Source: Pedobacter polysacchareus (GTDB lineage: Bacteria; Bacteroidota; Bacteroidia; Sphingobacteriales; Sphingobacteriaceae). From it: a stretch of DNA of 64,000 nt. This document shows positions 16,422-25,549 of this stretch, in pieces. A program made the position numbers and the translations under genes. The notes under the pieces were generated by a model, which searched no databases, had not been told where the DNA came from, and saw nothing but the letters and a program-made list of their open reading frames with translations. Position 1 is the first letter of the stretch; each line of letters begins with the position of its first letter. Where the stretch lies: assembly GCF_019802255.1 (NCBI RefSeq), contig NZ_JAHYSS010000001.1, positions 705,333-769,332 of the forward strand, given 5' to 3'.

Positions 16422-17582
16422 ATGAATATCATTTGCGTACACCAGAGTGCTGATATGTATGGTTCCGACCGGAGTTTTTTACAAGTTGTAAACTACCTGA
16501 GCCTGTCGCCCAACTTTGAAAAGATTACCGTTATTCTTCCAAGAAATGGCCCATTGGTGCTGGAACTGGAAAAATTAAAAGTGGAAATCATTTTCATGAA
16601 CCTTTCATTATTAAGTAAAACTTATTTGATGAAACTTCAATGGGGGAAGATCATTTTTCCTTTGTTTTCATTTTCCGCTAAAAAGAAACTGTTTGACCAA
16701 TACGATGTGGTCTATGTGAACACTTCTGTGATCCTTGACTTTTACCTGTTGGCACCCTTTCTGAAACAAATGAAAATTATTCATATCCGGGAGATTCCAA
16801 ATCGGATGATCAGCAAAGTGCTGTCCTTCTTTTTAAAAGGGGCTAACTCTAAAATTATATTCAACTCCCAGTCTACCTTAAAGAGTTTTGATCCTTTAGC
16901 ACAAAGTCTGGTGATTCACAATGCATTTGAAGGCTTTGCTAAAGCAAAATCCATCTCCGAAACAGGAGCGATTGCTGAAACAAAAGCGGCTGTTTTTTCA
17001 GAAAGTGAAGTGTTTAAGCTTCCTGAAAAAGCGCCATTAAAGGTATTGCTGATTGGCAGGATCAATACTTGGAAAGGACAGGATTTTGCCATTGAAGCCT
17101 TAACATTAATCGCCAATGCGAATGTATTGCTGAGAATAGTGGGGAGTACCTCTGCTGGAAATGAGCAGATGGTGCTGGATTTAAAGAAAAAAGTAACTCA
17201 GCTTGGATTAAAAGACAAGGTGGAGTTTATGGACTTTGTTTCTGATACTGCAGAAATTTACAGCTGGTCGGATGTAGTGATCGTCCCAAGTACCAAACCG
17301 GAGCCTTTTGGTAGAATTGCGATTGAAGCGATGAGCCTAAATAAGCCGGTTATTGCAGCCAATCATGGTGGATTGCCCGAAATTATTGCCCATGGTTACA
17401 GTGGATTTCTATTTGAACCGAACAATAAAGCCGAGTTTATAAAGGTGCTTCGCCAGTATATCGACGACCGGGATTTGTTGAATAAGCATGGCCGGAATGC
17501 GAAAATGGTATTTGAGGAAAAGTTTTCTTTAGTTGGTTTTTATAAAAAATTAGACCAGGCTTTTAAAAATGAACCTGTTTAA
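16422..17582 (+). CDS. glycosyltransferase family 4
   Basis: This 386-residue GT-B retaining glycosyltransferase has VHQSADMYGSDRSFLQVV at the N-terminus, VLLIGRINTWKGQDFAIEAL at about 208 and a KPEPFGRIAIEAMSLNKPV stretch. The latter carries the conserved E-x7-E pair for the donor nucleotide sugar, followed by GLPEII and FSLVGF near the end. It acts in the cytoplasm on the lipid-linked repeat unit. Its 3' end overlaps the first possible start of the next gene by 14 nt. Confidence 0.9.
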   Translation: MNIICVHQSADMYGSDRSFLQVVNYLSLSPNFEKITVILPRNGPLVLELEKLKVEIIFMNLSLLSKTYLMKLQWGKIIFPLFSFSAKKKLFDQYDVVYVNTSVILDFYLLAPFLKQMKIIHIREIPNRMISKVLSFFLKGANSKIIFNSQSTLKSFDPLAQSLVIHNAFEGFAKAKSISETGAIAETKAAVFSESEVFKLPEKAPLKVLLIGRINTWKGQDFAIEALTLIANANVLLRIVGSTSAGNEQMVLDLKKKVTQLGLKDKVEFMDFVSDTAEIYSWSDVVIVPSTKPEPFGRIAIEAMSLNKPVIAANHGGLPEIIAHGYSGFLFEPNNKAEFIKVLRQYIDDRDLLNKHGRNAKMVFEEKFSLVGFYKKLDQAFKNEPV

Positions 17583-17604
17583 AAAAAAATCAAAGGACAG
17601 CCAA

Positions 17605-18690
17605 ATGAAAAAAATAATCTTCTGCTCTTTCCTACTTTATATGGCCTTATTGGGTAGGCCTATCAACCCGGTTTACGCACAAAATAATCAGACTGCCCAG
17701 TTAAAAGTTGGTGCTTATTATTTTGATGGCTGGACAGGAAAAACCAATCACATTACCAAGTCATTAACAGAGCACTATAAGGAACGCGCTCCGGTTTGGG
17801 GCTGGGTAACCAGTACGCCAGAGATCATTCGAAAGCAGGTGACCGCTGCGGTTAACGCAGACCTTGATTTTTTCACCTTTTGCTGGTATTATTCTGATCT
17901 TTCTAAGAAGAACCTGGAAGAACCCCGAAATAATGCACTTCAGTTGTTTGTCAGTTCAAAAGATAAACAAGGGCTGAAATTCAATCTGCTGGTGTCCAAT
18001 CATTACGGATATATCATCGGCCCTGCCGATTGGCAAAAGGTCTCCAGGATATGGCTTGATCTCTTTGAAGACAAGGCGTATTTGAAATTTAATGAGCAGC
18101 CCCTAATCTCCTTTTTAAGCTTAAAGATGCTGATGAGCTCATTCGGTTCTGCTGCAAAAATTAAACAGGCTTTAAATCAATTGAGAGCCGATGCAGTAAG
18201 CAGAGGAATGAAAGGGCTAAGTATTGGGATCAGCATTACTCCCAATGAAAAAGAAATCGCCCTGGCTAAACAATGCGGGTTTGATGTCCTGACGGGCTAT
18301 AATTACCATGACCAAACCTTAATTAATGGACAGTCGGTTAGTCCGTCAACGGCGATTCCTAAAAGAGAAAAGGCGGTTTGGACCAGCTTTTTGAAGTTTG
18401 ATATGCCTTATATCCCAGTGAGCACGTTAAACTGGGACCCGCGGCCATGGGATGAAATGAATAAGATCAGTAAGCCTTCACCTCATTTTAAAGGATATGC
18501 TCCGGAATCGGTTTATCAAATAGTGAGCGGGTTGAAAGAATGGACGCTCCAAAATAACCCGACCAAATCAAATGATCAGATCGCAGTGCTTTATGCATGG
18601 AATGAATATGGGGAAGGCGCATGGTTAACCCCATCCCTGATGTATAAAAATGGGCTGCTGGATGCAGTTAAGAAAGCTTTAAAAAACTAA
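17605..18690 (+). CDS. secreted GH99/WbsX-like protein
   Basis: This 361-residue exported protein starts at the ATG at 17605 (MKKIIFCSFLLYMALLG, signal peptide ending near VYAQ). A frame opening at 17569 would add 12 lysine-rich residues. The fold appears to be a TIM barrel of the GH99/GH71-like type: VGAYYFDGW at the start, ITPNEKEIALAKQCGFDVLTGY mid-protein and a closing YAWNEYGEGAWLTPSL, which resembles the WNEWxEG motif of WbsX/GH99 proteins and carries two glutamates. GH99 enzymes cut or form alpha-mannosidic bonds. A role in trimming or modifying the polymer outside the cytoplasm is inferred from the signal peptide and operon position. Confidence 0.68.
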   Translation: MKKIIFCSFLLYMALLGRPINPVYAQNNQTAQLKVGAYYFDGWTGKTNHITKSLTEHYKERAPVWGWVTSTPEIIRKQVTAAVNADLDFFTFCWYYSDLSKKNLEEPRNNALQLFVSSKDKQGLKFNLLVSNHYGYIIGPADWQKVSRIWLDLFEDKAYLKFNEQPLISFLSLKMLMSSFGSAAKIKQALNQLRADAVSRGMKGLSIGISITPNEKEIALAKQCGFDVLTGYNYHDQTLINGQSVSPSTAIPKREKAVWTSFLKFDMPYIPVSTLNWDPRPWDEMNKISKPSPHFKGYAPESVYQIVSGLKEWTLQNNPTKSNDQIAVLYAWNEYGEGAWLTPSLMYKNGLLDAVKKALKN

Positions 18691-18697
18691 TACATTA

Positions 18698-19393
18698 ATG
18701 AAAACAATATTTCAATCGATTATCAGAAAGAGAAATCCTGCTTTCAAATTTGATGAAAACATCAGCAGCCGAACCTTATTCAACCTGGCATTCAGTAAAA
18801 GTATGGAGCTGCTGAGAGGAATGCTGTTCCAGATTTCTCATTTGAAAAAGCCAAAGCCGATCTTTTTGGGCAGCGGAGTGAGGACCTTTAATAACCAGCA
18901 CATCAGCATTGGCAAATGGGTTAAAATTGATACAGGAGTGTATTTAAGTGGATTGGGTAAAGGGAAATTGATCATTGGCGATTCTTCTGGAATCGGTGCC
19001 TATTCTCAAGTGATCATTTCTACTTCATTTAACAATTTAGGAGAGTTTATACATATTGGTAAACAGGTAGGAATCGGGCAGTTTGCAAGTATTGGTGGTT
19101 CTGGGGGTGTTACAATTGGAAACAATACCATCATCGGACAATATTTTAGCTGTCACCCGGAAAATCATAACTACAATGACCCGGGTAAATTGATCAAAAA
19201 TCAAGGAACTACCCGTGCTAAAATTACTATTGGGGAGAACTGCTGGATAGGGGCCAAGGTGACTATCCTCGCAGGAGTTTCCATTGGGGATAATTCAATC
19301 ATAGCTGCGGGAGCGGTGGTCAATAAAAGTATGCCTGCAAATTCTATTATTGCCGGCGTTCCTGCTCGCGTGATTAAAGGAACTTATGACTAG
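18698..19393 (+). CDS. hexapeptide-repeat acyltransferase (WbbJ/LbH family)
   Basis: This 231-residue protein has a left-handed beta-helix of repeated I/V-G-x4 hexapeptides from about residue 75 (ISIGKWVKI, LIIGDSSGIG, VTIGNNTIIG, ITIGENCWIG, VSIGDNSIIA). It ends in the family's AGVPARVIK. The likely catalytic histidine is in SCHPENHNYND. Such enzymes O-acetylate sugars from acetyl-CoA in the cytoplasm. The first 65 residues are a helical leader with no recognised domain. It follows the GH99-like gene by 7 nt and precedes a secreted SGNH esterase, which may act on the same acyl groups. Confidence 0.88.
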   Translation: MKTIFQSIIRKRNPAFKFDENISSRTLFNLAFSKSMELLRGMLFQISHLKKPKPIFLGSGVRTFNNQHISIGKWVKIDTGVYLSGLGKGKLIIGDSSGIGAYSQVIISTSFNNLGEFIHIGKQVGIGQFASIGGSGGVTIGNNTIIGQYFSCHPENHNYNDPGKLIKNQGTTRAKITIGENCWIGAKVTILAGVSIGDNSIIAAGAVVNKSMPANSIIAGVPARVIKGTYD

Positions 19394-19422
19394 AAATGGG
19401 CTTTTAATTTAAAACAGGCAAG

Positions 19423-20130
19423 ATGTTTAACAAGGAAAAAAGGTGGAAAAATATAGTTTTAGCAGTTTTTTGTGCGCTGATCCTGACTACTGGTACCAGT
19501 GTTTATGGACGTGGCTTATCAGATTCAATCCCTTTAAAAGTGCTGGTTTTGGGAAATAGCATTACCTGGCATGGCGCAAAGCCGGCGGTAGGCTGGTCTG
19601 GAAACTGGGGGATGGCGGCAAGTGCAGCAGATAAAGATTTTGTACACCTGCTGAAGTCCAGGATAAATGCATTAAGTCCCCAGACGGAATTTCAATTTGC
19701 CAATATTGCAGATTCCTTTGAAAGGAAATTCTGGAAATATAATGCCGCAGATTTCAAGAAATTCAGCGATTGGCATCCGGACTTAATTGTGCTGGAAATA
19801 GGGGAGAACATCAACGATACACTGGCAGTAACATACGAACTAGGCAAGCATCTGGAGCGTTTTTCAACGCAGCTATCAGGAGGAAAATCAGTTAAAGTTT
19901 GCTTGGTAGGCAGCTTTTGGCCAAACCAGCACATAGACCAGGTCATGAAATCAACCGCTGCTGAGCACAGCTGGATGTATGTAGATCTGCAAGGCCTTTA
20001 TAAAAATAGAAATGAAAATACTGCCATTCAGCAATACCAAAATCAAGGCGTAGGGATGCACCCTTCCGATGCTGGAATGGAACATATAGCAAATAGAATC
20101 TGGAATGAAATACAACACTTATTTAAGTAA
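19423..20130 (+). CDS. secreted SGNH/GDSL hydrolase
   Basis: This 235-residue exported hydrolase has an N-terminal signal segment (about residues 10-28). The SGNH blocks are visible: block I LVLGNSITWHG with the nucleophile serine, a central Gly/Asn region LEIGENIND, and block V MHPSDAGMEHIA with the Asp-x-x-His-like catalytic end (here the histidine precedes the DAG). In an exopolysaccharide operon beside an acyltransferase, the likely role is transfer or removal of O-acetyl groups on the polymer in the periplasm. This role is inferred from context. Confidence 0.78.
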   Translation: MFNKEKRWKNIVLAVFCALILTTGTSVYGRGLSDSIPLKVLVLGNSITWHGAKPAVGWSGNWGMAASAADKDFVHLLKSRINALSPQTEFQFANIADSFERKFWKYNAADFKKFSDWHPDLIVLEIGENINDTLAVTYELGKHLERFSTQLSGGKSVKVCLVGSFWPNQHIDQVMKSTAAEHSWMYVDLQGLYKNRNENTAIQQYQNQGVGMHPSDAGMEHIANRIWNEIQHLFK

Positions 20131-20136
20131 TCTATA

Positions 20137-21243
20137 ATGAAAATAGCAATTATTGGTACCCGGGGTATCCCAAATCATTATGGAGGATTTGAGCAATGCG
20201 CAGAATATTTAGCATTGGGTCTGGTAAAAAAAGGACACGAGGTTTTGGTTTATAATTCGCATAACCACCCTTATCAACAGGATAAATGGAATGGTGTGGA
20301 CTTGCGTCATTGTTATGATCCTGAGTACAAATTAGGGACAGCCGGGCAATTTATCTATGATTTGAACTGCATTCTTGACCTGAAAAAGCGAAAATGTGAT
20401 GTGATTCTTCAGCTGGGGTATACCAGTGGTTCGGTTTGGGGATGGCTATTGCCAAAGAATGTGGTAGTGACTACCAACATGGATGGACTGGAATGGAAAC
20501 GTACCAAATACTCCAATAAAGTAAGAAAATTCCTGCAATGGGCAGAAAAACTAGGTGTAAAATATAGCGATCACCTGATCTCGGATTCTATTGGTATACA
20601 AGATTATTTAAAGGAAAAATACCATGCGGACTCTACCTTTATTGCCTATGGTGCAACCTTGTTTAAGGAGCCTACGATAGGTATTCTGAAAAGTTACGAC
20701 TTGCTTCCTTATCAATATGATATGCTGATTGCCAGATTGGAGCCTGAGAATAGTATTGAAATCATCCTGGATGGCGTCGCAAAAGCAAATGTGAAACGCC
20801 CTTTTCTGGTGGTTGGGAAGCATGAAACGACTTACGGAAATTATTTAAAAGAGAAGTTCGAAGCCTATCCGCAAATCAAGTTTATCGGAGGCATTTACAA
20901 TATTGATATTTTAAATAACCTGCGTTATTATGCGAACATTTACTTCCATGGACATACCGTTGGTGGAACCAATCCTTCTTTATTAGAAGCAATGGCATCC
21001 AATAGCTTAATGTGTGCCAATGACAATCCTTTTAACAGGTATATTCTAGGGGATGATGCCATCTATTTCAGGACGGCTGATGAAGTGGCTGATCATTTGA
21101 AAACGGTCCGTTATGACCTTGAAAAGTATCAAATGATGAGGAGAAACAATTGTGATAAGATTACAGAAATATACGATTGGGAACTGATCGTAAATCAATA
21201 TGAAAAACACCTTCTGGAGGTAAAAGGTGTTTTTACAAGGTAG
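20137..21243 (+). CDS. DUF1972-type glycosyltransferase (GT4, rhamnosyltransferase-like)
   Basis: This 368-residue GT-B enzyme starts MKIAIIGTRGIPNHYGGFEQ, the hallmark of the DUF1972/WchF-type subgroup, whose characterised streptococcal members (Cps2T/WchF) transfer rhamnose. Further family features are TTNMDGLEWKRTKYS at about 112-126 and HGHTVGGTNPSLLEAMA at about 271-287, which carries the donor-binding glutamate. Rhamnose transfer would fit the rfbBDA genes in this window. It is the last gene of the rightward operon, and a strong hairpin follows. Confidence 0.88.
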   Translation: MKIAIIGTRGIPNHYGGFEQCAEYLALGLVKKGHEVLVYNSHNHPYQQDKWNGVDLRHCYDPEYKLGTAGQFIYDLNCILDLKKRKCDVILQLGYTSGSVWGWLLPKNVVVTTNMDGLEWKRTKYSNKVRKFLQWAEKLGVKYSDHLISDSIGIQDYLKEKYHADSTFIAYGATLFKEPTIGILKSYDLLPYQYDMLIARLEPENSIEIILDGVAKANVKRPFLVVGKHETTYGNYLKEKFEAYPQIKFIGGIYNIDILNNLRYYANIYFHGHTVGGTNPSLLEAMASNSLMCANDNPFNRYILGDDAIYFRTADEVADHLKTVRYDLEKYQMMRRNNCDKITEIYDWELIVNQYEKHLLEVKGVFTR

Positions 21244-21274
21244 CGGAATGAGATCCGGGGGGATGTATTCCTTA

Positions 21275-21314
21275 GGCAGTATGGCAACGCATTTTACCGC
21301 GTTCCAATACTGCC
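21275..21314. terminator. hairpin between convergent exopolysaccharide operons
   Basis: A 16-bp stem with two mismatches pairs 21275-21290 with 21299-21314 around an 8-nt loop. It lies between the ends of the rightward operon (21243) and the leftward wzi-type gene (21356). Only a short T-rich stretch follows, so termination is probable rather than certain. Confidence 0.55.
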
Positions 21315-21355
21315 GGGAATTCTTTTAAGTACCTGTAAATTTCAATCGTTTTTGG

Positions 21356-22906
21356 TTATTGAAAATCCTTTTTCAATTTCAGCATCAGGCCAAAAGAGTT
21401 ATTCAGTAATTTCCCCTGATCCAGAGCTGTGGCAAATCCCGCACTATAACCATTTTTCAATGGTTTGGTGCCTTCCAAATAGTAGGAAAACTGATTCACC
21501 TTTTCAAATATTTCATGATTCACCGGACTTTTAATATCCCCTGTAGAATTTCCGTAAATGCTGGTTCCAAAGGTTCCGTAGTTGTTAGAATAGGTGATTT
21601 TGGTCATGAAATCCCAGTTGTAAAGCCTTCCGGTAAGTCCGGCATGAAGCGCTACAACCCGGTTGTTAATGAAATAATCCGACTTTTTTACCGCCTGTCC
21701 TGCCCGGGCCTCATGTCTGGGCGTGATCAATGGATTTCCTATTCCCATTCCCTGGTAAGACCAGCCTTCTACATAATAAAAGTTGTTGTAGTAATCTTCG
21801 TCCCCCGACTTGGTGAACTTAGACCAGGGATATCCCGCCTGATCTTTTGAATAGAAGTATTCCAGTAACAGCTTCTTCCAGGCAAAACCCGAGCTTTTCG
21901 GGTCAAAGCGCTTGTTTTCCAAGGTAACCCCGGTTAAGCCATCTTTGATATTGGCCAGTTTTGATAAAGCACCTACATCATAAAAGGTTTGTCGGTAAAG
22001 CATCACTTTAAGGTCATTAAAATCATATTCTGCACCAACATCGATGGAGCCCAGCTGGTTCCCGATTTTAGAGGTCGGAACCCCTTTTGTACCATAAGAT
22101 TTGCCGGTCACAACATATAAAAAGGTTTCGGCAGGGGAGAGTTTGAAATTGCTGCCATAGGCGGCTTGTTCATTTCCCCAAAATACCTGGTGGTTAAAAC
22201 CTCCATACATTTTAAAGCGCCAGTCTGCTTTTCCTAACCTTACATATAAGGACTTCTGATGGAAATAGCTGACCGGTTTAGTGTCCTTGATGTAGTATTT
22301 AATAGTGGGGCCGGCAATGATGCTGTCCAGGATTTTTGTCCTTCCCAGCCAGCCATGCACAAAGTTTCCTTTCACAGAAAATAGACCGCCAAAGATAGGT
22401 AGGGTGTAGTAATTTGGGATAGACAGCTCTAGCTTTGGTATGCCTGGCGCATTTCCGGAGACCGAAAAGTTACCCGTACTCAGTACTGTATCGCCGTTTA
22501 AACCCATCACATCTTTTGATCTTCCCGCTTTGAGCTGAAAGATGCCCATCCGTCCTTTAGCATAAGCAGAGATCAGTTGAATATTTGAGCCTTTTCCAGC
22601 ATTTGCCCTGGCCTCTAATCCAAATCCCCAGTCGAAAAGGCGCTTCTTGCTGAGGCTGTCAGTGCTGCGGTAAGTACTGTAATCTCTCTCCGCTTTTCCG
22701 AGGAAACTTCCAGATATACCGGAGAGTGGAACTGAGCCAAATTGGTTGGATCGCATCCAGAAAGGAACAACGTTATTCGTCGTGCCTATGGCTTGTGCCT
22801 CCACTGAGTATTTAATTTCAGGTTGCTGTGCCTGAGCTGCAGTGGCAATTGTCAAAAGCAATAGTGTGGGGAGAAGCGCGTGTTTTACTTGTTGGATGCC
22901 ATTCAT
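21356..22906 (-). CDS. capsule assembly Wzi-family outer-membrane protein
   Basis: This 516-residue outer-membrane beta-barrel has a signal peptide (to about ATAAQAQ) followed by VPFWMRSNQFGSVPLSG, typical of the Bacteroidota capsule-assembly Wzi family. Alternating hydrophobic strands run through the rest and end in an aromatic-rich strand (LKKDFQ at the terminus). Wzi is a surface lectin-like barrel that holds capsular polysaccharide on the cell, so the product of this locus may remain cell-attached. It is the last gene of a leftward operon, 23 nt after manC. Confidence 0.78.
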   Translation of the reverse strand: MNGIQQVKHALLPTLLLLTIATAAQAQQPEIKYSVEAQAIGTTNNVVPFWMRSNQFGSVPLSGISGSFLGKAERDYSTYRSTDSLSKKRLFDWGFGLEARANAGKGSNIQLISAYAKGRMGIFQLKAGRSKDVMGLNGDTVLSTGNFSVSGNAPGIPKLELSIPNYYTLPIFGGLFSVKGNFVHGWLGRTKILDSIIAGPTIKYYIKDTKPVSYFHQKSLYVRLGKADWRFKMYGGFNHQVFWGNEQAAYGSNFKLSPAETFLYVVTGKSYGTKGVPTSKIGNQLGSIDVGAEYDFNDLKVMLYRQTFYDVGALSKLANIKDGLTGVTLENKRFDPKSSGFAWKKLLLEYFYSKDQAGYPWSKFTKSGDEDYYNNFYYVEGWSYQGMGIGNPLITPRHEARAGQAVKKSDYFINNRVVALHAGLTGRLYNWDFMTKITYSNNYGTFGTSIYGNSTGDIKSPVNHEIFEKVNQFSYYLEGTKPLKNGYSAGFATALDQGKLLNNSFGLMLKLKKDFQ

Positions 22907-22929
22907 AGTCTGAAGGTTTTTAAGTAAGC

Positions 22930-24009
22930 TTATACATAGTGATTTCCATAGGTTGCTGCCATAGTTTTTACGACGTCTTTAATTTCCTGTTCCTGGTCTT
23001 TTGGATAAATTAATAAGGCATTGCCATCATCTACGACAATAAAATTATCGAGACCTCTGATGACTGCCAGTTTGTTTTCATTGATCTGAATGATGCTGTT
23101 TTTGGTGTCTTTTAAATTGATCTGAGCTGCAGAAATGACATTTCCTGCAGTATCTTTAGCTGCAGATTCATGTAACGATGCCCAGGTGCCCAGATCAGAC
23201 CAGCCGAAATCTGCCGGAATGGTGTAAATGTTATCCGCCTGTTCCATGATGGCATAATCGATGGAGATATTTGGAGCTTTTGGATACTGTTCGTCAATAA
23301 AAGCCCTTTCTTCCGGAAGGTTGTAGTAGGGGGTTCCAGCTTCAAAAAGTTCATAAATGCTGCTGGTGTATTGCTTTAAAGCCTGGATGATTGATTTCGC
23401 TTTCCAGATGAAAATTCCTGCATTCCAGAGGTAATTTCCTTCTTTAAGGTACTCCAGCGCAGTGGAAAGGTTCGGTTTTTCCCTGAACTTCTCCACTTTA
23501 TAAATGCCTTTCTCGCTTTCAGCCCCATATTGAATATAACCGTATCCGGTATCTGGCCGTGTTGGACTGATCCCTAAAGTAACCAGCGCCTCATGGGTAT
23601 CGGTATACGCCAGGGCAGCGCGGATTTTCTCTATAAAAATAGCCTCATATTGTATGAAATGGTCGGAAGGAGCGACTACCAGATTTGCATCCGGGTTCAG
23701 TGCAGCCAGCTTAAAAGAAGCGTAGGCAATGCATGGTGCCGTATTGTTTCTGCTGGGTTCGCAGATCAGCTGGTCCGGCGAAATCCCAGGCAATTGTTCC
23801 TGCACAAGCTCACTATATTGACTATTCGTGACAATATAGATATGTGATGCCGGGCATAATTTCAGGAAACGTTCATAGGTGATTTGTAATAATGACCTCC
23901 CTGTTCCTAAAATATCTAAAAACTGCTTCGGAAAATGATTACGGCTTTTTGGCCAAAAGCGACTGCCCACACCGCCGGCCATAATCAATACATAATTGTT
24001 TTTATCCAT
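22930..24009 (-). CDS. manC: mannose-1-phosphate guanylyltransferase
   Basis: This 359-residue enzyme makes GDP-mannose from mannose-1-phosphate and GTP. The N-terminal nucleotidyltransferase signature is VLIMAGGVGSRFWPKSR followed by FPKQFLDI. Further family motifs are PDTGYGYIQYG, the KFREKPN sugar-binding stretch and WNAGIFIWKA. It lacks the C-terminal cupin (phosphomannose isomerase) domain of the roughly 470-residue bifunctional enzymes. It lies 12 nt after ugd and before the Wzi-like gene. No gmd, fcl or phosphomannomutase gene is in the window, so GDP-mannose is probably used directly or changed by enzymes encoded elsewhere. Confidence 0.92.
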   Translation of the reverse strand: MDKNNYVLIMAGGVGSRFWPKSRNHFPKQFLDILGTGRSLLQITYERFLKLCPASHIYIVTNSQYSELVQEQLPGISPDQLICEPSRNNTAPCIAYASFKLAALNPDANLVVAPSDHFIQYEAIFIEKIRAALAYTDTHEALVTLGISPTRPDTGYGYIQYGAESEKGIYKVEKFREKPNLSTALEYLKEGNYLWNAGIFIWKAKSIIQALKQYTSSIYELFEAGTPYYNLPEERAFIDEQYPKAPNISIDYAIMEQADNIYTIPADFGWSDLGTWASLHESAAKDTAGNVISAAQINLKDTKNSIIQINENKLAVIRGLDNFIVVDDGNALLIYPKDQEQEIKDVVKTMAATYGNHYV

Positions 24010-24021
24010 GTTTTTCAGGTG

Positions 24022-25404
24022 TTATAAAGACACAAGTTCGTTTAGATTACCTGTGAGATCTGCTTGATTTTCCTCCTCAGCTGCGTTTGCATCAGGGATA
24101 ATTAAAGACCTTCCGATGCTATTGTAATAGTATCCTAAATCAATCATTTTTTGAAGATCATATAGATTTCGGCCATCAAAAACGACTTTATGGTCCATGA
24201 TTTCGTCCATCTTTTCAAAATCTGGATTTCTGAAAACTGACCATTCCGTAGCGATCAACAGTGCGTCTGCGCCCTTCAAAGCATCGTATTGGTTGCTGGC
24301 ATAACTGATCTGATCACCTAGCAAGGCCTTGATATTATCCATTCCTTCAGGGTCAAAAGCAGTTACTGTTGCACCATTAAGGAGCAGTCTGTTGATGATG
24401 TATAAAGCTGGTGCCTCCCTGATGTCGTCGGTTTCAGGCTTGAAAGCCAAGCCCCATAATGCAAAATGTTTGCCTTTCAGATCCCCTTTGTAATACTTCA
24501 AAACCTTATCTACCAGTACCGTTTTCTGTTTTTCATTTACGGTCATGACTGCTTTTAAAATCTGGAAATCATATTGATTTTCTTCTGCTGATTTTGACAG
24601 CGCCTGTACGTCTTTAGGGAAGCAGCTGCCGCCATATCCAAGGCCAGGGAATAGAAAACGCTTGCCAATCCGTTCATCGGAACCAATTCCCAGACGCACC
24701 GAATCCACATCTGCATGAACCAGTTCGCACAAATTGGCAATCTCATTCATGAACGTGATTTTAGTGGCAAGAAACGCATTTGCAGCGTATTTAGTGAGTT
24801 CCGAAGACTTCTCATCCATAAACAAAATCGGGTTTCCTGACCTGACATAAGGCGCATACAGCTCGGTCATCAGTTTCTTAGCCTTTTCGCTTTGTGTCCC
24901 GATCACTACGCGATCTGGTTTCATAAAGTCCTCAACTGCAACTCCTTCTCTTAAAAATTCAGGATTGGAAACGACATCTACTGCTACGGCCGTATTGGCC
25001 TTGAAGACTGCCTTTACCTGATCTGCCGTACCCACAGGAACGGTAGATTTGTTGACAATCACCTTATAAGAAGTGATCAGCTTTGAGACATCTGCTGCAG
25101 CACCAAGGATATAAGAAAGATCTGCATTACCATCTCCACCCGGTGGCGTTGGCAATGCCATAAAGATAATCTGTGCATCTTTTATCGCCATGGCCAGATT
25201 GGTAGTGAAACTCAACCTCTTTTGAGTGATGTTTCTCAGAAACAAAATGTCCAGTCCTGGTTCATAAATTGGAATAATCCCATGCTGCATCTTTTCAACC
25301 TTCAGCTGATCAATGTCTACACAGATCACCTCATTTCCTGTCTCAGCGAGACAAGTACCGGTCACTAAACCGACGTACCCTGTTCCTATTACCGCGATTT
25401 TCAT
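24022..25404 (-). CDS. ugd: UDP-glucose 6-dehydrogenase family protein
   Basis: This 460-residue NAD-dependent enzyme probably oxidises UDP-glucose to UDP-glucuronate, giving the polymer uronic acid. Motifs are the Rossmann start MKIAVIGTGYVGLVTGTCLAE, NKSTVPVGTADQVK, PEFLREGVAVEDFMKPDRVVIG, and the catalytic-cysteine motif GYGGSCFPKD at about residue 254-263. The last 20 or so residues are an acidic tail beyond the usual end. The family includes GDP-mannose dehydrogenases, and manC follows directly, so GDP-mannose as substrate is the main alternative. It is the first gene of the leftward operon. Confidence 0.88.
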   Translation of the reverse strand: MKIAVIGTGYVGLVTGTCLAETGNEVICVDIDQLKVEKMQHGIIPIYEPGLDILFLRNITQKRLSFTTNLAMAIKDAQIIFMALPTPPGGDGNADLSYILGAAADVSKLITSYKVIVNKSTVPVGTADQVKAVFKANTAVAVDVVSNPEFLREGVAVEDFMKPDRVVIGTQSEKAKKLMTELYAPYVRSGNPILFMDEKSSELTKYAANAFLATKITFMNEIANLCELVHADVDSVRLGIGSDERIGKRFLFPGLGYGGSCFPKDVQALSKSAEENQYDFQILKAVMTVNEKQKTVLVDKVLKYYKGDLKGKHFALWGLAFKPETDDIREAPALYIINRLLLNGATVTAFDPEGMDNIKALLGDQISYASNQYDALKGADALLIATEWSVFRNPDFEKMDEIMDHKVVFDGRNLYDLQKMIDLGYYYNSIGRSLIIPDANAAEEENQADLTGNLNELVSL

Positions 25405-25441
25405 AAATGATTTATTTTTTAATCTTATTTTATTGTAAAAA

Positions 25442-25447
25442 TACCCA
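25442..25447. promoter_or_regulatory. TACCCA half-site in the ugd / initiating-transferase divergent region
   Basis: ATACCCAT lies 38 nt upstream of the ugd start. On the minus strand it reads ATGGGTATTTTT, similar to the inverted form of the sites at 5521 and 25501. No second half is evident. Confidence 0.25.
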
Positions 25448-25500
25448 TCATTTTGCGAAATGAAGTCCTGTGTATGTTGTTAATGTTGTTGTTTTTGTTA

Positions 25501-25519
25501 AAATACCTATTTGTGGGGA
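25501..25519. promoter_or_regulatory. AAATACCTATTTGT operator-like site upstream of the initiating transferase
   Basis: The core TACCTA-N4-TGGGGA is an imperfect version of TACCCA-N4-TGGGTA. The first 14 nt match the site upstream of wza at 13 positions. It begins 38 nt before the TAATTTTG box at 25542, nearly the same distance as at wza (40 nt). The 270-nt region otherwise holds only AT-rich sequence. Confidence 0.4.
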
Positions 25520-25541
25520 GCTTTTTATTCCGTAATGGAGT

Positions 25542-25549
25542 TAATTTTG
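25542..25549 (+). promoter_or_regulatory. candidate -7 box for the initiating transferase and rfb genes
   Basis: TAATTTTG matches TAnnTTTG. It would give a leader of about 120 nt before the ATG at 25675. Confidence 0.35.
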
